Origin: Muribaculaceae bacterium Isolate-002 (NCI)
Lineage (GTDB): Bacteria > Bacteroidota > Bacteroidia > Bacteroidales > Muribaculaceae
Assembly (NCBI GenBank): GCA_004102805.1
Contig: SCEG01000007.1
Span: forward strand, 18,106-82,105
DNA length: 64,000 nt
Direction: 5' to 3'
Position numbers and translations under genes: made by a program. The notes under the pieces were generated by a model. That model saw only the letters and a list, made by a program, of their open reading frames with translations. It was not told the DNA's origin and made no database searches. This document shows positions 1 through 8,386 of this stretch, piece by piece (position 1 is the stretch's first letter; each line of letters opens with the position of its first letter).

Positions 1-93
1 TTCGATACAACCATCAACAACGGCAACCTCGTTGACATGGGTGAAAAATTCGTTGCTCTCGACCGCGCTACAACTATCCAGGTCGCAGAATAA
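1..93 (+). CDS. C-terminal 30 residues of an unidentified protein (partial)
   Basis: An open frame runs from the first base to a TAA at 91-93 and ends in VALDRATTIQVAE. Codons are the GC-rich ones used by housekeeping genes here, and a strong hairpin follows 50 bases later, so this reads as the end of a real gene that begins before the window. Thirty residues are too few for me to assign a family; no function is proposed. Confidence 0.6.
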   Translation, partial: FDTTINNGNLVDMGEKFVALDRATTIQVAE

Positions 94-144
94 TAACAAT
101 ATCTTGACAATATTGCCGGTGCGCTCGGCGCTCCGGTCGAAACC

Positions 145-174
145 AGAAGGCATGCTCCAACGGGCATGCCTTCT
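145..174 (+). terminator. Intrinsic terminator-like hairpin
   Basis: A perfect 11-bp stem (AGAAGGCATGC with GCATGCCTTCT) encloses an 8-base loop. The run of T after it is weak (tgattgattt). It sits between the end of the first gene and the BASS transporter and probably ends the upstream transcript. Confidence 0.7.
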
Positions 175-187
175 TGATTGATTTATT

Positions 188-1093
188 ATGCAGAATTTTA
201 CTCGAAAACTGAAGCCATGGATGCTGCCGATTGCCATGGTGGCGGGCATTCTGTTTCACAATCAGATAGGATATGTGGCCTTTCTGTCGCCATATCTGAT
301 TTTCATAATGTTGCTGATCACATACTGTAAGGTGTCGTGGCGTCATTTCAGCATCGACAGGTCGATGTGGTGGCTGCTTGGTGTCCAGGTGATAGGCGCA
401 CTCATGGTGTATCTTGCATTGGGCCTGCTTAATATGGCCGTAGCCCAAAGCGTTTTTATCTGCATATTCTGCCCGACGGCCACAGCGGCTCCGGTAATTA
501 CGGGCATGTTGGGCGGCAAAGTGGAGCGGGTTGCCACATTCTCGCTGCTGAGTAATCTTGTGGTGGCGCTTACTGCCCCGGTGATACTTGCCATGATGGG
601 AGACGGCGCGGATGTCGGATTTTCATCCTCGCTGATACGTATAGCCACGAATGTACTGCCCCTGATAATCGGCCCGCTCGCAGTCGCTCTTATGCTCAAA
701 GTGACATTGCCTCGGGTGAGAGACGCGATTGCGCGTCACCAAGGCCTGTCATTTTATATCTGGGCGGTAGCTTTGATTATTGTTGTAGGCAACTCGGTGA
801 GTTTTCTTATGAAGGAACCGCAGTCACGCATACCCGAGATGGTGGCAATCGCTGTGCTTTCGCTGCTGGCATGTCTTGCTCAGTTTTGGCTCGGGCGTAA
901 AATCGGAGCGCGTTATGGCGACCGAATAGCCGGAGCCCAGAGTCTCGGTCAGAAGAATACCGTGCTTGCCATCTGGCTTGCACTGACTTATCTCGACCCT
1001 ATAGCCTCGGTCGGTCCGGCTTGCTATATTGCATGGCATAACACAGTTAATTCCATACAGATATATCGTCGTGTACATGCCGGAATGCTTTGA
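188..1093 (+). CDS. BASS-family (bile acid:sodium symporter-like) transporter
   Basis: A 301-residue inner-membrane protein made almost wholly of hydrophobic helices (about 9-10), the size expected for the SBF/BASS family. The stretch FCPTATAAPVITGMLGG near residues 94-110 and the late motif SLGQKNTVLAIWLA followed by DPIASVGPACYIAWHN match the two discontinuous-helix regions that bind sodium and substrate in BASS proteins. The family moves organic anions such as bile acids, pantoate or keto acids with sodium; the substrate cannot be read here. The start at 188 lies just after the terminator hairpin. A Crp/Fnr regulator follows on the same strand about 180 bases downstream; a regulatory link is possible but only inferred. 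Confidence 0.8.
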   Translation: MQNFTRKLKPWMLPIAMVAGILFHNQIGYVAFLSPYLIFIMLLITYCKVSWRHFSIDRSMWWLLGVQVIGALMVYLALGLLNMAVAQSVFICIFCPTATAAPVITGMLGGKVERVATFSLLSNLVVALTAPVILAMMGDGADVGFSSSLIRIATNVLPLIIGPLAVALMLKVTLPRVRDAIARHQGLSFYIWAVALIIVVGNSVSFLMKEPQSRIPEMVAIAVLSLLACLAQFWLGRKIGARYGDRIAGAQSLGQKNTVLAIWLALTYLDPIASVGPACYIAWHNTVNSIQIYRRVHAGML

Positions 1094-1275
1094 GGTCATA
1101 GTCATTACAGAGGTTTGTGTCAGTCAATCCGGCATGAAGTAACTTTTTATTATTCCGCTTGTTATTATTGATATATTGACCTTTGGCCTGTATCTCGCAT
1201 CTGCGCGTAAAATGCCTGGCCTGATTGCAGGCGTAAGGGAGGTAAGTCATTAACACCTTAAAATTGATAACAGTA

Positions 1276-1962
1276 ATGGATCAGATGTATCAACTATTGA
1301 TGGGATTGCCACTGTTCAGCGGGGTGACCTATGAGAAAATGCTTGAGATAATTGGAAATACCAAGTTCCACTTTCTGAAATTTCTTGGAGGTGAGACTTT
1401 TATTGCCGAAGGTGAGCAGTGCACGCATATAAAATTTATCATATCTGGAAAAGTGCGTGTGAGCATCGCCAATCATGACCGCCGTTTCACCGTGTCGCAG
1501 ACATTGACAGCGCCCGATGTCGTTGCGCCGGAATATATTTTCGGACGTTCTACGGTCTATCCCTGTTCAGTTGTCGCGCTTGAACCTACAGGCGTGCTCC
1601 AGATTTCAAAGGCTGACTATATGAAAATACTCAACAGCGACCCGATTTTCCTGATAAATTATCTGAACCTGCTGTCAATGAACGCGCAAAAAGCAGTCGA
1701 CGGCATTCTGTCGATTGCTACCGGAAGTCTTGAAGAGCGCATTGCATTCTGGATTGTCGCACTGACCCAGCGTGGTGGCACAGATATCACAATGACTTGC
1801 CGCCAACGCGATCTCTATTCGCTGTTCGGTGTTCAGCGTTCATCGTTCATATCCACGCTTGACGATATGAAGGCGAGAGGTCTCATAGACTATTCCCAGA
1901 CTGAAATAAGGGTGCGTAACCGTCGTGACCTGATTGATATTCTTCATTCTTCGGTTGAATGA
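1276..1962 (+). CDS. Crp/Fnr-family transcriptional regulator
   Basis: About 228 residues. The first 120 form a cyclic-nucleotide-binding-like beta barrel (LPLFSGVTYEKMLEI, then GETFIAEGEQCTHIKFIISGKVRVSI). The C-terminal part is a winged helix with the recognition segment CRQRDLYSLFGVQRSSFISTLDDM. I prefer the ATG at 1276 because the longer frame begins with a TTG at 1264 and adds only four residues. There is no N-terminal Cys cluster as in oxygen-sensing FNR, so the signal is unknown. The family usually acts as dimers at promoters. No operon partner follows; a 600-base spacer with its own promoter comes next. Confidence 0.85.
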   Translation: MDQMYQLLMGLPLFSGVTYEKMLEIIGNTKFHFLKFLGGETFIAEGEQCTHIKFIISGKVRVSIANHDRRFTVSQTLTAPDVVAPEYIFGRSTVYPCSVVALEPTGVLQISKADYMKILNSDPIFLINYLNLLSMNAQKAVDGILSIATGSLEERIAFWIVALTQRGGTDITMTCRQRDLYSLFGVQRSSFISTLDDMKARGLIDYSQTEIRVRNRRDLIDILHSSVE

Positions 1963-2207
1963 TAGATGCTCCTGACGTTGCACCCGGGGTTGGAAATATT
2001 TGTAAAATGTGCTTTCAAAGGCTGAAAAAATAGAAAAATTTGAAGTTCTCTTTAGTTTATATGCCTTAAAAATGCTGGTTATAATTTATAAACACATCTA
2101 TATTTTGGATGTTATATGTAAGGCTTAAAATGCAGATATATAGTAAGATATATTTTGCATTCCTTCTATCTAATCTATATTGTCGTTTTGTTTGACGCTA
2201 TCAGGCA

Positions 2208-2237
2208 TTGACAAATGGAATATTTGCACTAACTTTG
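2208..2237 (+). promoter_or_regulatory. Bacteroidetes-type promoter of the maa leader
   Basis: TTG at 2208-2210 (-33 element) and TAACTTTG at 2230-2237 (-7 element) with 19 bases between, a good fit to the Bacteroidetes primary sigma consensus. Transcription should begin near 2244, over 320 bases before the next start codon. Confidence 0.7.
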
Positions 2238-2244
2238 CGATGCA

Positions 2245-2571
2245 AACATAAAATCACAGCGACAGAAAAGTCAAAGTTGATTTTATATGGATTAGAGACA
2301 AAAATTAGGATTTGTTAAATTAGGAATTAGTTTGTGGGTTAGTATTCTTTAATTGGATTAAGTAATTGGATAATACTCTATAGGTAATAATCGTGTTTTA
2401 TGTTAGGTTTGTTTGCCTCGAAGTAATATCGAGGATTTATTAGGAAGCCGCTTCGTGAGAAGTGGTTTGCTATTTTATGGGGGTTCATCTTTTGGAAGTT
2501 GCCGCTACCTTTATTAAATTGCGGTGTAATTAACAAAAGTCACTTGTTATATATTTATATATTATTGAGTT
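2245..2571 (+). ncRNA. Long structured leader or small RNA upstream of the acetyltransferase
   Basis: No credible ORF lies between the promoter and the ATG at 2572. The RNA can fold into several hairpins: 2341-2377 (AGTATT with AATACT, inner TTAAT with ATTAA); 2416-2434 (CCTCGA with TCGAGG, 7-base loop); and 2445-2468, ten pairs including two G-U pairs closed by a GTGA tetraloop of GNRA type; plus a weaker GCCGC/GCGGT pairing near 2500-2535. G-U pairs and a GNRA loop favour function as RNA. It could be a cis-regulatory leader or an independent small RNA. I do not recognise a named family. Confidence 0.45.
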
Positions 2572-3168
2572 ATGGCTAAAGATCTGTTTGAACTTCTTGG
2601 TGCCGGCTGCTGGGTCTACGGTGGCGCGAAAGATTTGCCTGAAGTGTCGCGGCGGCTTCAAGTGTGCGCCGATGCGTGTTTCAAGATAAACTCTCTGCGT
2701 CCGTCTGAAACGGGTCGGCGAGAAGAGTCGCTGAGGAAACTGTTAGGCTCAGCCGGCGAAAATCTTGTCATCAATCCTCCTTTCAGATGCGATTTCGGCT
2801 ACAATATACATATAGGAAATAATTTTGTGGGGAATTTCAATCTTACAATTCTCGACGAGGCGAGGGTTGACATAGGTGACAATGTGATGATCGGACCGAA
2901 TTGCACGCTTGTGACTATAACACACGCCATGCTCCCAGGTCAGCGCAACGACGGCATAATGCGTGCGTTGCCCGTGAAAATTGGCGACAATGCGTGGCTT
3001 GCATCAAACGTTGTTGTGCTTCCCGGTGTCACGATAGGAGAGAGCGCGGTGATAGGAGCCGGCAGTGTCGTGACAAAGTCTGTGCCATCACATACTTTCG
3101 CCGCAGGAAATCCGTGCCGGCCGATACGTCCTGTGACTGAACTTGATCGGGTTGAACCGGTGGTATGA
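2572..3168 (+). CDS. Sugar O-acetyltransferase, left-handed beta-helix (maltose/galactoside acetyltransferase type)
   Basis: 198 residues, normal for the Maa/LacA/NodL group. The N-terminal helix-rich cap is followed by hexapeptide repeats from about residue 70 (NPPFRCDFGYNIHIGNNF, VDIGDNVMIGPNCTLVT, VKIGDNAWLASNVVVLPG, IGESAVIGAGSVVTKSV). The His of TITHAML (near residue 115) is in the place of the catalytic His. The ending AAGNPCRPIRPV is typical of the family. It is expected to move acetyl from acetyl-CoA to a sugar hydroxyl as a trimer in the cytoplasm. It is a single-gene unit with a long structured leader, so control at the RNA level is possible. Confidence 0.85.
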   Translation: MAKDLFELLGAGCWVYGGAKDLPEVSRRLQVCADACFKINSLRPSETGRREESLRKLLGSAGENLVINPPFRCDFGYNIHIGNNFVGNFNLTILDEARVDIGDNVMIGPNCTLVTITHAMLPGQRNDGIMRALPVKIGDNAWLASNVVVLPGVTIGESAVIGAGSVVTKSVPSHTFAAGNPCRPIRPVTELDRVEPVV

Positions 3169-3243
3169 CTTTTAGCGGAGATTTTTATTCGGGTGCAATG
3201 CTTTGGTCTCGGATGCAAAGCAAATCAGACATTGCGTCATTAT

Positions 3244-3274
3244 TTTGTCGGAATGAAGTTTTTGTATACCTTTG
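3244..3274 (+). promoter_or_regulatory. Bacteroidetes-type promoter of the beta-barrel gene
   Basis: TTTG at 3244-3247, 19 bases, then TACCTTTG at 3267-3274. Transcription would begin near 3281, giving a leader of about 40 bases before the ATG at 3319. Confidence 0.7.
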
Positions 3275-3318
3275 CGGTCGCAGGCGGTTGTCGGTTGCTT
3301 AAAATCTATAGTTAAATT

Positions 3319-3843
3319 ATGAAATCTGTAAGGAGCTTATCTTTTGTCGCTTTTTTGTCACTCTCCGTTCTCCCTCTTGTCGCCCGTGAAAATTCGATGG
3401 GTCTGAGAGTCGGATTCAATACACGCAATTCCTCTCCGGCCGCCGGCCTCTGGTTCCAGCATGAATTTTCGCCGCACTTCCGGCTTGCCCCTAATGTCGA
3501 CTATATATTCAGGCATAATGATACTGATGCGCTTTCCATCAACTGCAATGCCCAGTTTCCGGTGCGGTTCGGCATGACAGGCGCTTTCGCATTCTATCCT
3601 CTTGCCGGACTTAATTACACAAGCTGGAATTATCATCACAACGACGACCCTGACATCAGCGACAGCACTGCCGACGGCGACGGTGATGTGACCTCGCGCA
3701 AAAACCGTTTCGGCTTCAATGCCGGTGCCGGTATCGAATACCGCGTGACTCCCACGCTGAAACTTGCTCTTGAAGCGAAAGGCACTCTTGTGAAAAGCTA
3801 TTCGTCGGCCACTGTGACACTCTCTATCGGCTACATATTCTGA
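3319..3843 (+). CDS. Small outer-membrane beta-barrel protein (OmpX/OMP_b-brl type)
   Basis: 174 residues starting with a Sec signal peptide (basic MKSVR, then a hydrophobic core to about residue 21, ending near VAR). The mature part alternates polar and hydrophobic residues in strands such as MGLRVGFNTR, GLWFQHEF, FRLAPNVDYIF, FGFNAGAGIEYRV, LKLALEAKGTL, and ends in TLSIGYIF with the terminal Phe used for outer-membrane insertion. Length fits an eight-stranded barrel. An acidic loop (NDDPDISDSTADGDGD) probably faces outward. Function is unknown. It has its own promoter and converges with the efflux operon. Confidence 0.8.
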   Translation: MKSVRSLSFVAFLSLSVLPLVARENSMGLRVGFNTRNSSPAAGLWFQHEFSPHFRLAPNVDYIFRHNDTDALSINCNAQFPVRFGMTGAFAFYPLAGLNYTSWNYHHNDDPDISDSTADGDGDVTSRKNRFGFNAGAGIEYRVTPTLKLALEAKGTLVKSYSSATVTLSIGYIF

Positions 3844-3882
3844 CACAGGCAGTTGGTCGCTGTCATAGGCAAAATCCGTTTG

Positions 3883-5235
3883 TTACAGTTTTCCGCTCGC
3901 CCGCAGGTAGGATATATGGGCAGTGTAGAGTGAAAATCCGGCCTCCACTCGCTGCTGGCATGTCTTGTTCCAGAGCAATTGTGCTTCCAGATAGTCGCTT
4001 AGAGTCTCCATGCCGTTGTCAAACATGACGCGGCTCAGACGCATGTTCTCGGCGGCCTCCTCGACCGACGTCTCTGACAGTCGGAGTGCCGCGGCCGCCT
4101 CTTCCAGATTGGAATACGCGCGGTGCAACTCGAGTGTCAGCAATTCCTCTTTGTCACGCATTTCTGCCTGAGACTGATGCCATTGCTCTCGTGAGGCAGT
4201 GACTTTGGCGCTGCGTCCTCCGAAATGATATATAGGGATGGTTACGTTGAGCAGCACGGCAAATGCTCCGCGGTTGAAAAGCTCGGTATGATTGAGCTCG
4301 AAGCCGTAGTTGTAGGCATATCCGGCTTTTAGCGCAACCTGCGGCAGAAGTTCGCTGCGTACCACGTCGACCTGTGATTTCAGAGCTCGTCCGTTGGCCT
4401 GCAGCGCCTGCCATTCGGGGCGGTCATATATTACGTCGCTGTTGTCGATTGCCGCCGGAAGCTCCACCTTCGGAAATTCATCGGTCACATCAAAATCGGT
4501 CAGCATCGACTGTCCGGTGATGCGGCACAGGTTCATCTTTGCGAGCCTGAGGGCATTGCGTGCGCGCAATATGCTAAGGTCGGCTTCGTTGATGCGCACA
4601 TTCACCTTCATTTTGTCGTTGTTGTGACGCAGACCGTGGGCAACCGCACTCTCCACGTTGGCCTTAAGTTCCATTACCACGCTCCGGTATTCTTTAGCCA
4701 CTTCAAGCATCCGCCCTGCCTTCACCACATCGGCGTAGGCCGTAGTGACAGATACAATCACCTCATCACGAGTCATCTCAAGCGCAGCTGCGGCCATATC
4801 TGCCTTGTGCGATGCCATTTTCACGGAGTTTTTTATGCGCCCTCCCATATATACGGGCTGCGTAATCTCCACTCCCGCTGTAAACATCGGCCCTACCTTG
4901 TAGTCGAGTCCTATACCGGGGAAATAGGCGAAACTTCCTGTCGGCGACGGATTTCCCGTGCCGTCTACAGTAAATACAGGCAGATTGCCACCTTCGATCC
5001 CGTAGCTGCCGCGGGCATTGCTGTAGAGCCCGGTGGCTGTCGCGTTTATATCGGGAAAATAGTTGGCGCGCAGACTTTTAAGCATCGCCCCGGCCTGCTC
5101 GGTCTGATATTCCGATGCCTTTATCGCATTATTGGAAGTCAGGGCCATGTCGATGCAGTCGTCGATTGTCAGCACCGAAGCCGAAGCGCCTGCCGCGGCA
5201 AGCACTGTTATTGCGGAAATTATAGCGAGTCTCAT
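3883..5235 (-). CDS. TolC-family outer-membrane efflux protein
   Basis: 450 residues with a signal peptide (MRLAIISAITVLAAAGASAS). Two repeats of the outer-membrane efflux domain are visible, with long amphipathic helices such as LTSNNAIKASEYQTEQAGAM near the N-terminus and LYTAHISYLRASGKL at the C-terminus. It forms the trimeric channel through the outer membrane and the periplasmic tunnel for the RND pump encoded just upstream. Its start overlaps the pump stop by four bases (5232-5235), so translation is coupled. It is the last gene of the leftward operon adaptor-pump-channel. Confidence 0.9.
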   Translation of the reverse strand: MRLAIISAITVLAAAGASASVLTIDDCIDMALTSNNAIKASEYQTEQAGAMLKSLRANYFPDINATATGLYSNARGSYGIEGGNLPVFTVDGTGNPSPTGSFAYFPGIGLDYKVGPMFTAGVEITQPVYMGGRIKNSVKMASHKADMAAAALEMTRDEVIVSVTTAYADVVKAGRMLEVAKEYRSVVMELKANVESAVAHGLRHNNDKMKVNVRINEADLSILRARNALRLAKMNLCRITGQSMLTDFDVTDEFPKVELPAAIDNSDVIYDRPEWQALQANGRALKSQVDVVRSELLPQVALKAGYAYNYGFELNHTELFNRGAFAVLLNVTIPIYHFGGRSAKVTASREQWHQSQAEMRDKEELLTLELHRAYSNLEEAAAALRLSETSVEEAAENMRLSRVMFDNGMETLSDYLEAQLLWNKTCQQRVEAGFSLYTAHISYLRASGKL

Positions 5236-8200
5236 TTCTTCTTATTACGTATTGGGAAAAACAGTGAATACAACACGGGAATGAACACCAGCGTTATGAC
5301 CGTGCCGAAGAGCAGTCCGCCCATGATGGCGGCCGCCATTGACCCGAACATCGAGTCGGAAAGCAGCGGCAGCATGCCGAGTATGGTGGTAAGCGCCGCA
5401 AGCGACACGGCTCGCAGACGGTTGACCGAACTTTGTATCAGCGCCTTGCTCTGTTCCATTCCTTCGCCGAGCAGACGTGATATCTCGTCCATGAGCACGA
5501 TGCCGTTCTTGATTACCATGCCTATGAGTCCGAGAGTGCCCACGATAGCTACGAAGTCAAACGTCTTGCCTGTGATTATCATGGTTATAACTATACCTAC
5601 CACCACCATCGGTATGGTGCAGAAAATAATCAGAGGTTTGCGGTAGTCTTTAAACAGCATGATCAGCAGCGCTATCATCAATATCACCGCCAGCGGGAAA
5701 TTCTGGAACAGATAGCGCATCGACTGGTCAGAAGCGGCTTTCTCGCCTTGCCATGACAGAGCGTAGCCCACTGGCAATTCGATTGATGTCAGAGCCTCCT
5801 CTACAGCCTTGCGTGCTTTCTCTGTCTCTATGCCGGGTGCCGGAGAGGCCTGCACCCTCACCGAGCGCTGGCTGTTGTAGCGGGGTATCACGGGGTTTTC
5901 CCATTCGACGGTCACTCCGTCGGCAACCTGTGTTAGCGGTGTGGTCGACATGAGCCGGTCGATGAGCATATCCTTGTCGATAACTCCGGTTGCCATGCTT
6001 GTCACGACTTCGTCGTCGACGAGCGCGCTCACGTCGGGAAGTGTGGAGAACACCGATATGTTCTCTATATCCTCAATTGCGCCGTGGTCGGCGTCGGTCT
6101 GTTTGAGGTAGATAGGCGTGGGGTGGGTGCCGTCGTTGAGTGTCGCCACTGGCACACCGCCGGTGGCTGTCAGCATCGACAGACTCACATCCTTGCGGCT
6201 GAGACCCGACATGCGCGCCGCCGCCTGGTTGTATTCCACTTCGAGCACCGGCACCCGCGGCTCGAGGTCGCGGGTGATGAGTCTTACCTGAGGCATCCGC
6301 TCCATGATGCGCTGCGCCGAGTCGGCGAGAGCTTCAAGCACTGCCGGGTCAGGTCCGGTGAATTGTGCCTCGATAGGATATTTCTTGAACATCAGGTTGT
6401 AGCGCTTGAGTTTTGTGTATGCCTCGGGGTAGTGCGTCGAGACATATTCCTGCATCTCCTCTATATGGTCGCTCAGCTCGTCGGCCGATGTGAAATCGAT
6501 GATGAGTTCGCCGTAGGCCAGGTTGGGCGTCGGTATGGAGCGAACGAGATTATATCGTCCGGGCGCGCCGCCGATCGATGTCGTGATATTTCTGACGTAT
6601 GGGAGGGTCTTGAAGTATCCCTCTATCCCGGCGAGGTCTTTCCTGACTTTTTCAGGCGAAGTGCCGTCGGGCAGTTTGTATTCCATATATAGCTGGTCGT
6701 AGGCCATGTCGGGAAAAAATCCACGTTTTACAAAACCGAAGCCGACAGCCGACAGCACGAGCAGCGCGGCCATGATGCCGACAGTGACATATTTGTGTCT
6801 GATGGCCGATGTGACGAGCGAGCGAAGCCACCTGTAGACTTTGCCGTTATAAAGCTCTTTTTCTTCTGACGAGGCGGTTTTGCCTTTGAGATATCTGTCG
6901 GCCATAAGCGGCACATGCACCAGTGCCAGCGCCCAGCTCAGAAGCAGCGACACCGCCAGCACTATGAACAGGTCGCGAACGTATATTCCTGCGGTGTCAG
7001 GTGAGAGGAATATAGGCAGAAAGGCGAGTATGGCTATCAGGGTGGCTCCGAGCAGAGGCATTGCCGTGCGACCGCAAATGCCTGTAAGAGCCTCGCGGCG
7101 AGGTTTCCCGCGCTTGAGATCGACAAGTATGCCGTCGATGATGACTATGGCGTTGTCGACAAGCATGCCCATGGCGAGAATGAACGCTCCGAGCGACACG
7201 CGCTGCATCGTTCCTCCGAAATTAAACAGGAACAGAAACGACCCCAGCACGATTGTAACCAGCGATATGCCTATCATCACGCCGCTGCGCAGTCCCATCG
7301 CAAGCATGAGTATCAGCACGACTATCGCAACCGATTCCACCAGATTGACGAAGAAGGTGGACAATGCGTCGGTGACGCGTTCCGGCTGATTGAACACGCT
7401 GTGCACCTCTATGCCGGCAGGAAGCCGCTCCTCTTTGAGGTGTTCGAGAAGCCGGTCGACCTCTTTGCCTACTTTTACGATGTCAGAGCCGTGACGCCCG
7501 GACACCAGTATGCCTATCGAGCTAATCGAGTCGCGCAACAGAATGTTGCGTTGCGGAGAGGCGAGCGTGCGCTCCACATCGGCAATGTCGCGTATGCGCA
7601 GGCGGTCATCCTCATGCCCGGCGAGGAGCATGTCGCCGATGGCCTCTACTGAGTTCAGGCGGTCGGAGACATTGACACGTATACGTTGCTCCGGTGTGTC
7701 GAAATATCCGGCGTAGGTGACGTCGTTCTGGTTGTTGAGGGTAGTGATTACTTCAAGCGGTTTCACACCCAGATTGGCCATGCGGTCGCGGTTGAGCGAT
7801 ATGTTGATAGCCTCGGCGGGCACTCCGTAGAGCTGCACCTTGTCCACTCCGTCGAGGTCAAGTATGGAGCGGCGTATCAGCTGCGCGTAATCTTCGGTCT
7901 CACGCGGCGAGAAGCCTTCGGCAGTCATGGCGTAGAAGAGACCGTAGACGTTGCTGAAATCTTCCTGCACCATCGGAGTCTGCGCTCCGGGAGGCAGGGT
8001 GGCGGCGCAGTCGCTGACCTTTCGGCGCAGCATGTCCCAGCATTGCTCTACATCCTCGTCTTTTACGGTCGACTGCAGTTCGACGTTGATGACTGACAGG
8101 TCGTTCATCGATGCGCTTTCCACCGAGTTGACATTGCTTATCGAGCGGATAGCCTTCTCGAGCGGGTCGGTGACCTCAAGTTCCACCTGATGGGCCGACG

Positions 8201-8366
8201 CGCCAGGATATACCGTGGCGACTACCGACAGTTTTACTTTTATCTCGGGATCCTCGAGTTTGCTCATCGCCCAGGCGGAAAATATGCCGCCGGCCACAAG
8301 CACTGCCACCAGAAACTGCACCAGATTTTTGTTGGCGAAAGCCCATTTGCTAAGATTGAATTTCAT
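5232..8366 (-). CDS. RND-family efflux pump, inner-membrane permease
   Basis: 1044 residues, full length for the AcrB/MdtC superfamily. It has one N-terminal membrane helix, then a large periplasmic domain, a helix bundle beginning near residue 335 with GMLVDNAIVIIDGI, a second periplasmic domain, and a second bundle with GLIGMVIKNGIVLMDEI. The paired helix motifs with acidic residues are those of proton-driven RND pumps. The sequence resembles the HAE1-like branch rather than heavy-metal CzcA, but substrates cannot be read. It works with the adaptor encoded 20 bases upstream and the overlapping TolC gene. The same operon makes all three parts, so an outside TolC is not needed. Confidence 0.93.
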   Translation of the reverse strand: MKFNLSKWAFANKNLVQFLVAVLVAGGIFSAWAMSKLEDPEIKVKLSVVATVYPGASAHQVELEVTDPLEKAIRSISNVNSVESASMNDLSVINVELQSTVKDEDVEQCWDMLRRKVSDCAATLPPGAQTPMVQEDFSNVYGLFYAMTAEGFSPRETEDYAQLIRRSILDLDGVDKVQLYGVPAEAINISLNRDRMANLGVKPLEVITTLNNQNDVTYAGYFDTPEQRIRVNVSDRLNSVEAIGDMLLAGHEDDRLRIRDIADVERTLASPQRNILLRDSISSIGILVSGRHGSDIVKVGKEVDRLLEHLKEERLPAGIEVHSVFNQPERVTDALSTFFVNLVESVAIVVLILMLAMGLRSGVMIGISLVTIVLGSFLFLFNFGGTMQRVSLGAFILAMGMLVDNAIVIIDGILVDLKRGKPRREALTGICGRTAMPLLGATLIAILAFLPIFLSPDTAGIYVRDLFIVLAVSLLLSWALALVHVPLMADRYLKGKTASSEEKELYNGKVYRWLRSLVTSAIRHKYVTVGIMAALLVLSAVGFGFVKRGFFPDMAYDQLYMEYKLPDGTSPEKVRKDLAGIEGYFKTLPYVRNITTSIGGAPGRYNLVRSIPTPNLAYGELIIDFTSADELSDHIEEMQEYVSTHYPEAYTKLKRYNLMFKKYPIEAQFTGPDPAVLEALADSAQRIMERMPQVRLITRDLEPRVPVLEVEYNQAAARMSGLSRKDVSLSMLTATGGVPVATLNDGTHPTPIYLKQTDADHGAIEDIENISVFSTLPDVSALVDDEVVTSMATGVIDKDMLIDRLMSTTPLTQVADGVTVEWENPVIPRYNSQRSVRVQASPAPGIETEKARKAVEEALTSIELPVGYALSWQGEKAASDQSMRYLFQNFPLAVILMIALLIMLFKDYRKPLIIFCTIPMVVVGIVITMIITGKTFDFVAIVGTLGLIGMVIKNGIVLMDEISRLLGEGMEQSKALIQSSVNRLRAVSLAALTTILGMLPLLSDSMFGSMAAAIMGGLLFGTVITLVFIPVLYSLFFPIRNKKK

Positions 8367-8386
8367 AATCTGCCTGTGGATGGTTG

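Noticed and set aside
1094..1275. Small minus-strand frame of 69 residues in the spacer before the Crp/Fnr gene
   Set aside because: No start context, no hydrophobic or domain pattern, and it overlaps the end of the transporter gene antisense.
4624..5646. 340-residue plus-strand open frame
   Set aside because: Antisense to the TolC and RND pump genes; low-complexity Ser/Arg/His composition and no recognisable motif.
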